From: an uncultured Chlorobiaceae bacterium
Lineage (GTDB): Bacteria > Bacteroidota > Chlorobiia > Chlorobiales > Chlorobiaceae
Direction of reading: 5' to 3'
NCBI GenBank assembly: GCA_903874585.1
Contig: CAIQSY010000257.1
Span: 1 to 10,585, forward strand
DNA: 10,585 nucleotides
Numbering within the stretch: position 1 is the stretch's first letter; each line of letters starts with the position of its first letter. A program made the translations under genes and the position numbers. Below the pieces are notes generated by a model, which had not been told where the DNA came from, made no database searches, and saw nothing but the letters and a program-made list of their open reading frames with translations. Of the stretch, positions 1 to 7,358 are shown one piece after another.

Positions 1-3000
1 GGGTTATTCTGCGTTATACAAGTGTCGGGATTTACCCGGAAAGATTTAATTTCAACAAACGTCATACAAACTTGAGAAGGTGTCGTCATTCCAGGCAGGA
101 ACCATGGCAAAGCATTGATTTTGAGCCATCGGCTGCAATGGTGCCCGGGTTGAAAAACGCCGACCATCATATCTTTAACGGGTTGATCGGTACGCAAGGC
201 GAGAAATGCAGGATGTTTTTCAAACGAAAAATCGGAACCATTTTCCCGAACGGTTTTCCAGCGAAGCTCGGCCGATGTTTTACCCTGCATCTCTTCACGG
301 GAAAACTCTAAAATACGCTCCGCTTCTCGATTTGCCAGAAGAATTTTTCCCTCCGCACTTAAAAGCAAAGCGCCATCGGGTATTGCTTCAAACAAAAAGT
401 GGAAACGATCGTCACTCTCGTGTTGAGCCATTTTAGCCTCTTTGCGTTCAGTGCTGTCAACGGCAACGGTGATGACACCAATGATTTCACCAATCGTATT
501 TCGCTGCGGTTTTGCAATAAGTTCATAAATACGGGAAGAACCGTTTGAACAGGTAACGGTCAAATCGCTTTGTACCATTGTACCTGTTGCAAAGACTTTT
601 CGTTTGATCGCCATGAGTTCAGCAGCGTTCTGCATGTCAGGAAGCTCATCATCCCGCTTTCCAATCGAAGCCGACGCATTGAATTTATGATGAGGATCGT
701 AGAGCCAGGTATATCGGAGTTCCTTATCAACTGCTGCGACGATGATATCTGAACTTTCAATTGCCGCCCGAAAACGCTCTTCACTCTCCCGCAGACTCTC
801 TTCAAGCTTTTTTGCAACACTGATATTGGTGAAGGTAATCACCAGTCCGACAATCCTGTTTTCATGGGTACGGTATGGCATAATCTTGACGATAAACCAG
901 CGCCCGTCACTTGCCGAAACCTCTTTTTCACTGAACACCAGAGAGTGCAGAACCTCCCTCGCATCGTCAGCCAAAGCCGGATAATGCAGATCGGTGACAA
1001 TATCGGTTATAGGGCGACCGACATCGCTGGCAATCAATTTGATAATGGCTGATGTCCGAGTGGTGAAACGGCGGATGTTGAGCGCATCATCAAGAAACAG
1101 GGTTGCAATATCCGTACTGTTCAGCAGGTTTTTCATATCGTTGTTGACCTGCGACAAGTCACTCACCTTCGACTGCAATTCGTGGTTAACCGTCTGCAGC
1201 TCCTCGTTCATCGACTGCATCTCCTCCTTGGAGGTTGTCAGCTCCTCGTTGGTACTCTGCAGCTCTTCGTTGGCCGACTGCATCTCTTCGTTGGTGGATT
1301 TGAGCTCCTCATGGGAGGTCTGCATCTCTTCACGAATACTCAGAATCTCATCCCGCGTTTTACTCAGTTCCAGTTTGAGTGACGATGCATACAGGTCTCC
1401 TAAGCTCTCTGCAACAGGAGGCTGACCATCAGCTATGGAACTAACAACGCTTTTAACATCCTTAAAAACAATCAACACAAGACCCCGCAAGGCATCAGGT
1501 TTTTCAAGCAGCTCGATCGTCAGATTGAGCGTTATTGTTTCTCCGCTTGATTCGATGGTGACTCCATTTTTGGCAAGAACTCCTTGTTGATGGAGCGCAC
1601 TCCCGAACAGAAGATTCAGTTCGTAACGAAGCCCATCGCGAGCCATGGCAAAAATATTCCAGTTGGCTTTTCCTGCCGCAGGTTCAAGGTACTTACCCGT
1701 ATGACCGCTTATATAGACAATATCTCCCTGGTCATTGGTCAGCACTGCTGCAGGCGTGTAATGCTGAAGCAGAAACTGATCGGTAATTACCTTCAGATTG
1801 ATGACAGGCGTTTGCGATTTTGCTTGATCATCAGCAACACTCTGCAGTGCGGGTAGCGTGTGGCTAAACGAAAAAGGTAACGAGCGAGGCTCATGAAGAC
1901 CGCTTTCAAGTTTGCTGAAAAGCCGAATTTTAGCATCAATTGGCTTAAAAATATTGGTCAATGAGCCTAAACTTTCAGCACTCCCCAAAAAAAGAACACC
2001 TTCAGGATTTAAACTGTAATGAAAAAGTGGCAGCAGCTTTTTCTGCAGTTCAGGTTCCAGATAGATCAGGAGGTTCCGGCAAATCAGTATGTCGAGTTTG
2101 GTGAAGGGAGGATCCATGATCACATTCTGGGGCGCAAAGACTATCGTTTCACGAATTTCCCGCGATATTCTGTATCCATGGTCGTCCTGCTCAAAGAATC
2201 GCAGCAGTCGTTCCGACGAAACGTCAGCAGCGATGTTCATAGGGAAAAATCCCGCACGAGCCTTGTCGATGGCATCTTTATCAAGGTCGGTTGCAAATAT
2301 CTGCAATCTGAAGTTTCCGAAAGGTTTCACGGTTTCGGTCGCCTCCCTGAAAACGATTGCAAGCGAGTAAACCTCTTCACCGGTGGAGCAGCCAACCACC
2401 CATGCCCGCAGAACACCTCCGATGGGTCGGGCAGCCAGAAGTGATGGAATGACTTTGTGTTTCAAGGCTTCCCATGCTGCCGGATCGCGGAAAAAACTGG
2501 TTACTCCTATCAGCAGCTCTTTGAACAGCAACTTTGTTTCATGCGGGTTCTCCTGCAGAAAGTGCACATAATCGCCAATCTTTTCAATCTGATGGATACC
2601 CATGCGTCGCTCAATCCGGCGGTAGATGGTGCTTTTTTTATAGAGCGAAAAATCCTGACCGGTTTGAACTCGCAAAAGAATAATCACTTTTTCCAGACCG
2701 CTCAGCACTCTCGCTTCTAACGGAAGCTCCTGTTTGAATAAGGAGGGAACACGCCTGAGCCATGCAAGGATTTTGCCCGGAAGCTCTTCGACCGGAGCAA
2801 TGACGTCAACCGGGCAGAGATTAATGGCGCTGCGCGGCATACCATCAAACTTGGCAGATGAGGGTTCCTGCACAAAAATACCGCCACTTTTCTCTTTGAT
2901 AGCACGCAAGCCAAGGCTCCCGTCGGAACCCATACCTGAAAGAATAACACCAACGCTCTGCACTTGGAGGTCATCAGCAAGTGAGTGAAAAAAGAAGTCA

Positions 3001-3371
3001 ATGGGCAAACGCTGCCCTCGAGGCTCTACAGGATCGAGCAGATGTAAGATTCCATGCAACAAGGATAAATCCTTGTTTGGTGGAATAACATAAATATGGT
3101 TGACTTCAACTTTCAGGCGATCGCTTATCTGAACAATCGGTATGGCAGTAACTCGCTGGAGTAATTCAACCATCATATCCTTGCGGGTCGGATCAAGATG
3201 CTGAACAATCACAAACGCCACTCCGCACTTGGCGGGAACATTTTTCAGGAAAATCTCCAGCGCCTCAAGCCCTCCGGCTGAAGCGCCGATACCAACAATA
3301 GGGAAAGAGCAATCCGCTGCAGCATCTTCTGGCTTTTTTGTTTTACGGTAGCCGGATGGCTCTTTTTTCAT
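1..3371 (-). CDS. CheB-CheR fusion with coiled coil and PAS domains (3' end off window)
   Basis: Large cytoplasmic signalling protein; 1123 codons are visible and the frame is still open at the left edge. The start ATG (complement of 3369-3371) follows a strong AAAGGAG seven bases upstream. Residues about 24-205 are a CheB methylesterase domain with its triad in place: Ser31 in GASAGG, His58 in QHLDP, Asp150 in SGMGSDG. No receiver precedes it. Residues about 215-490 are a CheR methyltransferase with the SAM-binding GCSTGEE at 327-333 and the fusion-type DILICRNLLIYL motif near 430. A PAS-like region (about 524-640) is followed by a heptad coiled coil (668-730) and three PAS domains (about 740-850, 860-975, 985 onward). 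The second PAS (LRYTWLYDPHH) resembles those of HWE-type kinases, so a kinase domain may follow outside the window. No MCP, CheA or CheW gene is visible, so the methylation target is unknown. A self-contained sensor, perhaps partnered with the upstream hybrid kinase, is inference. Confidence 0.93.
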   Translation of the reverse strand, partial: MKKEPSGYRKTKKPEDAAADCSFPIVGIGASAGGLEALEIFLKNVPAKCGVAFVIVQHLDPTRKDMMVELLQRVTAIPIVQISDRLKVEVNHIYVIPPNKDLSLLHGILHLLDPVEPRGQRLPIDFFFHSLADDLQVQSVGVILSGMGSDGSLGLRAIKEKSGGIFVQEPSSAKFDGMPRSAINLCPVDVIAPVEELPGKILAWLRRVPSLFKQELPLEARVLSGLEKVIILLRVQTGQDFSLYKKSTIYRRIERRMGIHQIEKIGDYVHFLQENPHETKLLFKELLIGVTSFFRDPAAWEALKHKVIPSLLAARPIGGVLRAWVVGCSTGEEVYSLAIVFREATETVKPFGNFRLQIFATDLDKDAIDKARAGFFPMNIAADVSSERLLRFFEQDDHGYRISREIRETIVFAPQNVIMDPPFTKLDILICRNLLIYLEPELQKKLLPLFHYSLNPEGVLFLGSAESLGSLTNIFKPIDAKIRLFSKLESGLHEPRSLPFSFSHTLPALQSVADDQAKSQTPVINLKVITDQFLLQHYTPAAVLTNDQGDIVYISGHTGKYLEPAAGKANWNIFAMARDGLRYELNLLFGSALHQQGVLAKNGVTIESSGETITLNLTIELLEKPDALRGLVLIVFKDVKSVVSSIADGQPPVAESLGDLYASSLKLELSKTRDEILSIREEMQTSHEELKSTNEEMQSANEELQSTNEELTTSKEEMQSMNEELQTVNHELQSKVSDLSQVNNDMKNLLNSTDIATLFLDDALNIRRFTTRTSAIIKLIASDVGRPITDIVTDLHYPALADDAREVLHSLVFSEKEVSASDGRWFIVKIMPYRTHENRIVGLVITFTNISVAKKLEESLRESEERFRAAIESSDIIVAAVDKELRYTWLYDPHHKFNASASIGKRDDELPDMQNAAELMAIKRKVFATGTMVQSDLTVTCSNGSSRIYELIAKPQRNTIGEIIGVITVAVDSTERKEAKMAQHESDDRFHFLFEAIPDGALLLSAEGKILLANREAERILEFSREEMQGKTSAELRWKTVRENGSDFSFEKHPAFLALRTDQPVKDMMVGVFQPGHHCSRWLKINALPWFLPGMTTPSQVCMTFVEIKSFRVNPDTCITQNN
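1182..1370 (-). repeat. Nine 21-bp heptad-coding units (coiled coil)
   Basis: Nine consecutive 21-bp units inside the CheB-CheR gene encode heptads of the type E-[LM]-Q-S-x-N-E (EMQSMNE, ELQSTNE, EMQSANE, ELKSTNE and others). They form a coiled coil at residues 668-730. At DNA level the units remain recognisably similar (recurring ctgcatctcttcgttgg-like strings). Coiled coils of this composition are characteristic of CheB-CheR-PAS fusions and probably transmit signals between the methyltransferase part and the PAS domains. Confidence 0.9.
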
Positions 3372-3393
3372 GATACTCCTTTTTTTAAAGTCC

Positions 3394-3423
3394 AGTATAA
3401 GACAATTTTTTCAGGTTGCGCAA
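3394..3423 (-). promoter_or_regulatory. Possible internal promoter before the CheB-CheR gene
   Basis: On the minus strand TTGCGC and TATACT are separated by 18 bases, with the -10-like hexamer about 22 bases upstream of the CheB-CheR start codon. The spacer between the two signalling genes is only 62 bases and has no terminator, so readthrough from the hybrid kinase is equally possible. This is pattern matching only. Confidence 0.3.
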
Positions 3424-3433
3424 TTTCTGATAC

Positions 3434-5224
3434 TCATAGACCAGAAGAGGTTTCCATGTCAAGCACTTCACGTACTTTGCAGGCAAGATCAAGGCGGGAA
3501 AACGGTTTTCCAAGAAAAGGTGTACGCTCATCCTGTTCGCCATGATGATCAAAAATATCAGCATTATATCCTGATATAAAGAGGCTTTTCAACTCAGGAC
3601 GGCTCTTGATAATTTCGAGAGAGAGATCCCATCCGTTCGTCCCCGACATAATCATGTCGGTAACAAGGAGATGGATATTGCCGGAATAATCAGCAGAGAG
3701 CGATAATGCTTCTGCCAGAGAGTTCGCTGTCAACACATGGTAGCCGAAACTTTTCAGAAATTCGACGGTGATTTCCCGCACCGAATCATTGCTCTCCACA
3801 AGAAGAATGGTTTCGTCACCACGAGGAGCCTCGGCAGGCTCTTTTTCCGGTGAACTGCCAAGAGGAATATCGCTGCACCTTGGCAAATAAATTTCAAATG
3901 TTGTACCCTCTCCATCTCGGCTCGAAACCTCAACAAAACCGTTATTCTGTTTGACAATGCCATAGAGCGTTGCAAGACCTAAGCCACTGTTCTCCGTTAC
4001 TGTCTTTGTGGTAAAGAAGGGTTCAAAGAGAGAGAGCATCGCCTCCTTGTCAATACCACGACCATTATCATGGATGACTAATTGAACATACTCGCCAGGG
4101 AGCATTCCAGGATGGCTCTGACTATAGGCGTCATCAACGACAACATTACCGGTTTTTATGGTGAACACTCCTGCTCCCTGAATAGCATCACGAGAGTTGA
4201 GCGCAAGATTGGCCATAATCTGGTCAACTTGCGAAGGGTCTATCATCACCAGCCAGAGATCATTTTCGGGTGTAAAGGTGAGATCAATATCTTCGCCAAT
4301 CAGACGTCTGAGCATATTCAGCATTTCACCGACCGCTACATTGCAATCGAGCACAACGGGCGCGATAATCTGCTTTCGGGCAAACACAAGCAACTGATGA
4401 GGAAGGCCGGCGGATTTCAGGACAAACATCCGAAGATCGACAAGTATCTCTCTTACGTTAGGGCTCACTCCATGTGCAGCAATCAAAAGATCAATTTTAC
4501 CGAGCATGACTTGAAGCATATTGTTGAAATCGTGCGCAACACCGCCGGCAAGCTTGCCGATTGACTCCATCTTCCGCAACTGAACCAGACTTGACTGAAG
4601 TGCGGCATTCTCTTTTTCTATCTGCTTTTGCACGCTGATATCCGATACTGCCGCGCGGCACTCCTGACCATCGGCACTCACGACCGCATCAATGCGAACG
4701 GTACGCTGAGGTCGTGCACCGTTATTCGGTAACAGCGTGTGGCCGTCAACCGGAGGCTGAGCAATGTCATCACTCTGGAGCATAACCTCACAGGAAACAT
4801 GGCCGATGCCGCTGAACGCCCTCTCCAGCAACGCATTAAAATCAGGAATATCCTCAGTTGCCACAAACCGTTCGAAGCGATCGCCCACCAGCAGGGAGCG
4901 CTCGACGCCAAGCAGTTTTGTCCCTGTCAGGTTGACCTGAAGTATCGTTCCGTCGCGTGCAAGCATCAAATAACCAAGCGGTGCAAAGTCGTACAGCTCG
5001 GTGAATCGTTCCAACCCCTCCTCCAGCTCCTCCCTCGATTGAAGCAGCTCCTCCTGCTGCATTTCAAGCTCAATCTGATGCACCGCCAGTTCATGAATAA
5101 GTCGTTGCATTTCCTCATGTGAAACGGCGAGCTTTGGCATTTTACGCTCTTGCGACCTGATATGCTCTTCAGCCTTTGTGCGCAATGCCATTAAATTTTT
5201 TGAAGGAACTCTATGCTTTTCCAT
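3434..5224 (-). CDS. PAS hybrid histidine kinase with C-terminal receiver
   Basis: A 596-residue cytoplasmic sensor kinase with no membrane segment. A Gln/Glu-rich coiled coil (about 25-68, with HELAVHQIELEMQQEEL) is followed by a PAS domain (about 70-195). The dimerisation/phosphoacceptor region has His231 in GGVAHDFNN. The HATPase part has the N box NLALNSRDA, G1 DNGRGID, F box FEPFFTTK and G2 GLGLATLYG. The receiver (about 471-590) has phosphoacceptor Asp523 (VTDM) and the Lys of GKPF. Its acidic pocket, however, reads E477-S478, so the second metal-binding Asp is missing. The reading frame extends upstream to a TTG at 5332, but that stretch is the terminator of the preceding gene. ATG 5224 (MEKHRVPSKN) gives a family-like N-terminus. 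No Shine-Dalgarno is seen there, only a pyrimidine tract, so the start is the weak point. ATG 5191 is the alternative. It lies 62 bases upstream of the CheB-CheR gene and is probably co-transcribed. Confidence 0.92.
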   Translation of the reverse strand: MEKHRVPSKNLMALRTKAEEHIRSQERKMPKLAVSHEEMQRLIHELAVHQIELEMQQEELLQSREELEEGLERFTELYDFAPLGYLMLARDGTILQVNLTGTKLLGVERSLLVGDRFERFVATEDIPDFNALLERAFSGIGHVSCEVMLQSDDIAQPPVDGHTLLPNNGARPQRTVRIDAVVSADGQECRAAVSDISVQKQIEKENAALQSSLVQLRKMESIGKLAGGVAHDFNNMLQVMLGKIDLLIAAHGVSPNVREILVDLRMFVLKSAGLPHQLLVFARKQIIAPVVLDCNVAVGEMLNMLRRLIGEDIDLTFTPENDLWLVMIDPSQVDQIMANLALNSRDAIQGAGVFTIKTGNVVVDDAYSQSHPGMLPGEYVQLVIHDNGRGIDKEAMLSLFEPFFTTKTVTENSGLGLATLYGIVKQNNGFVEVSSRDGEGTTFEIYLPRCSDIPLGSSPEKEPAEAPRGDETILLVESNDSVREITVEFLKSFGYHVLTANSLAEALSLSADYSGNIHLLVTDMIMSGTNGWDLSLEIIKSRPELKSLFISGYNADIFDHHGEQDERTPFLGKPFSRLDLACKVREVLDMETSSGL

Positions 5225-5273
5225 GAAAAAAAGGGGGTGGAGATTAATGTTGATGATGTGCGGGAAACGAGGA

Positions 5274-5312
5274 TAAAAAATATCCGGTGTCAATGATAGA
5301 AACACCGGATAT
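5274..5312 (-). terminator. Rho-independent terminator after the beta-barrel gene
   Basis: Perfect 11-bp inverted repeat (ATATCCGGTGT / ACACCGGATAT, loop of 11) followed on the minus strand by six T residues. It lies 20 bases beyond the stop codon of the small beta-barrel gene and about 50 bases before the hybrid kinase start. It therefore separates the two transcription units, or attenuates readthrough between them. Confidence 0.92.
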
Positions 5313-5332
5313 CGGCAAAAAACGGATAACAA

Positions 5333-5812
5333 TTAATGGAAATAATAGCGAATGCCGATAGCTCCGCTCAAATCCAGATCAACATCCGGGGTAACATCAA
5401 GCACCGGAGCGATTTCAGCAAATAAATCTACCGGTACGTCAGGAAACATATAGGAAACACCGATAGGAATACGAATGCCCAGATGTGTATCGTTATTATC
5501 ACTCGTGATTCTTGCACCAACACCGTAATAGGACTGTAACGCACTGCTGTTCTTTCCTGACATTCCACTGTGCATCAAGTAGTCAGTATGAAATTCAAAC
5601 GGATTATTATCTGAAAGCGAAAATGCCAGAGCCGCATCAATGGCAATAGTATCATCCAGCCAATATTTCATGCTCGCACCGGAGGGTTCACCAACAATAA
5701 TTCCGAGTCCAATCCCATCCCGTGCCTGTGCATCAGGTGCGGCACACAAGCATAACACGGATAAACCAGTAACAATGGTTTTGATTTTTGAAAAACTTCT
5801 TTTGTTGTTCAT
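5333..5812 (-). CDS. Small outer-membrane beta-barrel-like protein
   Basis: A 159-residue exported protein of unknown specific function. The start ATG 5812 is chosen because AACAGGAG lies eight bases upstream; an in-frame ATG at 5836 and a TTG at 5845 lack such a site. Residues 1-31 form a signal peptide (basic MNNKRSFSKIK, hydrophobic core, cleavage probably after AQA). The mature part alternates short amphipathic strands: GIGLGIIVGEPSGASMKYWL, IAIDAALAFSL, SYYGVGARI, LGIRIPIGVSYMF, VDLFAEIAPVLDV. It ends in an aromatic C-terminal strand (GAIGIRYYFH), as expected of a small eight-strand-type barrel with a GEPSG turn. It is monocistronic: a good promoter lies upstream and a strong terminator follows. 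Outer-membrane location is inferred from pattern, not from a recognised family. Confidence 0.82.
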   Translation of the reverse strand: MNNKRSFSKIKTIVTGLSVLCLCAAPDAQARDGIGLGIIVGEPSGASMKYWLDDTIAIDAALAFSLSDNNPFEFHTDYLMHSGMSGKNSSALQSYYGVGARITSDNNDTHLGIRIPIGVSYMFPDVPVDLFAEIAPVLDVTPDVDLDLSGAIGIRYYFH

Positions 5813-5896
5813 AGTAATACTCCTGTTTTTATTCATTGAAGTCAACTCTGGTCATTATTTTTCACTTCAGCTTATCACGCGATAGATGGCAGATTG

Positions 5897-5925
5897 AGTA
5901 TAATTACCACTTTTTACTGCAACAA
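5897..5925 (-). promoter_or_regulatory. Sigma-70-type promoter of the beta-barrel gene
   Basis: On the minus strand TTGTTG (-35, complement of 5920-5925) and TATACT (-10, complement of 5897-5902) are spaced by exactly 17 bases. Transcription would start near 5890, leaving a leader of about 78 bases before the ATG at 5812. Confidence 0.6.
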
Positions 5926-5955
5926 GCTTCCCTTCCCTCTACTCCGTAAGTTACA

Positions 5956-5982
5956 TTATTGCTTTAATAAACAAAGCAATAA
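5956..5982. repeat. Perfect 10-bp inverted repeat, 7-base loop
   Basis: TTATTGCTTT and AAAGCAATAA flank AATAAAC. It is upstream of both divergent promoters. It could be an operator dyad or an AT-rich hairpin; no U-tract follows on either strand, so it is not a convincing terminator. Confidence 0.7.
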
Positions 5983-5989
5983 ATCAAAG

Positions 5990-6014
5990 AATTTTCTGAT
6001 AAAGAAAATTTTTT
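5990..6014 (+). repeat. AT-rich hairpin followed by a T run
   Basis: AATTTTC and GAAAATT flank a seven-base loop, and four more T residues follow on the plus strand. It has terminator form for plus-strand transcripts, but the stem is almost all A-T and no plus-strand gene precedes it, so function is uncertain. Confidence 0.45.
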
Positions 6015-6059
6015 GATAAAAAATCACCATAACCAACTATCACCGCAAAGAATAATTTT

Positions 6060-6075
6060 TTTTACTGAAGTAAAA
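6060..6075. repeat. Operator-like dyad TTTTACT-GA-AGTAAAA
   Basis: Perfect 7-bp arms with only two bases between them. The loop is too short for a stable RNA hairpin but suits a dimeric regulator site. It lies about 36 bases before the candidate -10 of the Pal-like gene, where a regulator could touch that promoter. Confidence 0.5.
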
Positions 6076-6110
6076 CGATTAAATAAATTATTTCTTTAAA
6101 AAATAAAGTG

Positions 6111-6116
6111 TATAGT
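6111..6116 (+). promoter_or_regulatory. Candidate -10 box for the Pal-like gene
   Basis: TATAGT stands 64 bases before the Pal-like ATG in an A/T-rich context. The hexamer 17 bases upstream (TTATTT) is a poor -35, so this is tentative. Confidence 0.3.
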
Positions 6117-6180
6117 TTAAACAAAGTCTTAGATCTATTTTTAATTTTCATCAACATTGGAAAACTATTCGGGGGAAAAA

Positions 6181-6693
6181 ATGAAACCGTTATTAAAAAG
6201 TTTGTGTATTCCAGTCATGCTCTCTCTTGGAGCCTGCTGCAGTGCAAATGAGTTTGTCGTTGCACCAGCCGCACCAGCCGTGTTGCCAGTTGTCGCCGCA
6301 CCAGCAGTGTCGTCAGTGCCACAGCCACTTCCAAAGCAGATTGTTTTGCCTGCTTTGGGTGATGTCTTCTATGATTTCAATACATCAGAGCTTCATGCCA
6401 AGAGTGTTGAACAATTGAAAACGAATGTCAACCGGATAAAGACAAGCAAAACGAGCACTATCATTATCGAAGGTAATTGCGATGAGAGAGGCAGCACTGA
6501 GTATAATTTTGCACTTGGTGAGCGCCGCGCAAACAGCGCAAGGGAGTATATCGTGAATCTTGGTGTGGATCCAGCCCGCTTGAAAATTGTCAGCTATGGT
6601 GAGGAAAAACCAGTTGCCGCCGGCAGCACTGAGGAGGCATGGGCTCAAAACAGAAGGGTTCACTTTGTTGAAGATAACGAAGAGAACAAGTGA
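6181..6693 (+). CDS. pal: Peptidoglycan-associated (Pal/OmpA-like) lipoprotein
   Basis: A 170-residue envelope lipoprotein. ATG 6181 is chosen over the in-frame upstream ATG 6157 because a GGGGGA ribosome-binding site lies just before it and it opens directly into a lipoprotein signal. The lipobox is LGAC, with lipidated Cys19 followed by a second Cys. An Ala/Pro/Val-rich linker (about 26-58) spans to the OmpA-like peptidoglycan-binding domain (about 62-165). Key motifs are DVFYDFNTSEL, EGNCDERGSTEYNFALGERRA and RLKIVSYGEEKP, ending QNRRVHFVE. Family Pal proteins usually have GHCDERG; here His is Asn. The domain anchors the outer membrane to peptidoglycan. No tolA, tolB, tolQ or tolR gene lies beside it, so it could be a stand-alone OmpA-family lipoprotein rather than the Tol partner; the symbol is given on domain similarity only. 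A hairpin pair follows the stop. Confidence 0.88.
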   Translation: MKPLLKSLCIPVMLSLGACCSANEFVVAPAAPAVLPVVAAPAVSSVPQPLPKQIVLPALGDVFYDFNTSELHAKSVEQLKTNVNRIKTSKTSTIIIEGNCDERGSTEYNFALGERRANSAREYIVNLGVDPARLKIVSYGEEKPVAAGSTEEAWAQNRRVHFVEDNEENK

Positions 6694-6701
6694 CGTTATT
6701 G

Positions 6702-6730
6702 ATCAGGGTGACCCTTGTTGTTGCCCTGAT
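6702..6730 (+). terminator. First hairpin after the Pal-like gene
   Basis: ATCAGGG and CCCTGAT flank a 15-base loop and the sequence TTCCTTCC follows, only eight bases beyond the stop. The left arm can alternatively pair locally (GGGTGACCC). The U-tract is imperfect, so this may be a weak terminator or an mRNA-stabilising stem placed before the stronger hairpin. Confidence 0.45.
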
Positions 6731-6745
6731 TTCCTTCCTGAATAG

Positions 6746-6772
6746 AAAGCCCCGGAAACTAACCGGGGCTTT
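6746..6772. terminator. Probable bidirectional terminator between converging genes
   Basis: Perfect 10-bp stem AAAGCCCCGG / CCGGGGCTTT with a seven-base loop, set between the plus-strand Pal-like gene and the minus-strand paralog pair. The GC-rich core is flanked by A on one side and T on the other, so it can act in both directions, although the T tracts are short. Confidence 0.75.
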
Positions 6773-6791
6773 GTGCATCGTAACGCTTTGG

Positions 6792-7307
6792 TCACTCTTT
6801 TTTTCTGCCATTATTCTCGTGATCGTTGTTTTTAGAATTGTTCTTCTGCTGTTTATCAACTCGCCGGTTGTTGGCATCATGACGCTGATCCAGAACGCGC
6901 CGCCTGTTATCGTCATTGCGCTGATATCGGTTATTCCTGTAATCAGGCTTATGGTATGCAACGTCACGATATCTTCTGATATCATCGAAGCGATGTTTTC
7001 TTATTTGATAAGGAACTCTTTTGCTCACCATGGTTATCCATGGACCACGATAGTTCGAAGAACGGTACCAGCGACCATTTTGCAGTATGTAGTAATAGTT
7101 CCTGTAGTAAACGATATCATAAGGGCTATCGACAGATACAGAAAACTTCTGGGAACGCAGATAGACAAAATTTGGTGCAGAACTAATCACAAACGAGGGT
7201 CTGTTTCCTGTGCTGATCTGCACACTGACTTCCGCCCGAGCATCAGCCAATGGATTGCCTAACAGCATTCCTGCAATTCCGACAGTCAACCAGATATTTT
7301 TATTCAT
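6792..7307 (-). CDS. Secreted protein of unknown function, paralog of upstream gene
   Basis: A 171-residue exported protein; no function recognised. ATG 7307 follows AAGGAA at suitable distance. Residues 1-25 form a signal peptide (cleavage after ADARA). The core (about 38-115) holds FVISSAPNF, then FSVSVDSPYDIVYYRN, YYYILQNGRWYRSSNYRGPW and VPYQIRKHRFDDIRRYRD. This aromatic core resembles short secreted proteins with a WY-R-S-x-x-Y-x-G-P-W signature found in several Gram-negative groups. The tail from about 116 is low-complexity and highly charged (Asn, Arg, Asp, Lys), probably disordered. The second gene of a two-gene unit, it lies 51 bases after its paralog with no terminator between, and converges on Pal. 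A periplasmic or surface envelope role is inferred only from the signal peptide. Confidence 0.8.
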   Translation of the reverse strand: MNKNIWLTVGIAGMLLGNPLADARAEVSVQISTGNRPSFVISSAPNFVYLRSQKFSVSVDSPYDIVYYRNYYYILQNGRWYRSSNYRGPWITMVSKRVPYQIRKHRFDDIRRYRDVAYHKPDYRNNRYQRNDDNRRRVLDQRHDANNRRVDKQQKNNSKNNDHENNGRKKE

Positions 7308-7358
7308 GGCATTTTTTCCTTGTTAAACGTTATTCCAAAAGGGAAGTTGGGAGCAGTG

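Larger units (their letters stand above)
5813..6180. other. AT-rich divergent spacer with several dyads, no gene seen
   Basis: This 368-base gap between the divergently transcribed beta-barrel and Pal-like genes is far more AT-rich than its surroundings, mainly from about 5940 to 6170. It holds the barrel promoter (5897-5925), a weak candidate Pal promoter (6111-6116), and inverted repeats at 5956-5982, 5990-6010, 6060-6075 and 6094-6108. No open frame in it has a ribosome-binding site or family resemblance. Confidence 0.75.

Noticed and set aside
1182..1370. CRISPR or minisatellite array
   Set aside because: The 21-bp units are codon-phased, have no spacers and encode a coiled coil.
994..1425. 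Plus-strand Ser/Leu-rich repetitive frames
   Set aside because: They are antisense translations of the heptad-coding repeats in the CheB-CheR gene.
4082..4564. 160-codon plus-strand frame
   Set aside because: It lies wholly opposite the kinase core, whose motifs are complete, and has no family resemblance or ribosome-binding site.
5225..5332. N-terminal extension of the hybrid kinase to 632 residues
   Set aside because: It would start at TTG with no ribosome-binding site and be encoded by the terminator of the preceding gene; the residues are not family-like.
6690..7262. 190-codon plus-strand frame with a hydrophobic product
   Set aside because: It is antisense to the secreted paralog gene, lacks a ribosome-binding site, and its Ile/Val-rich translation reflects the Asn/Asp/Tyr-rich codons on the other strand.
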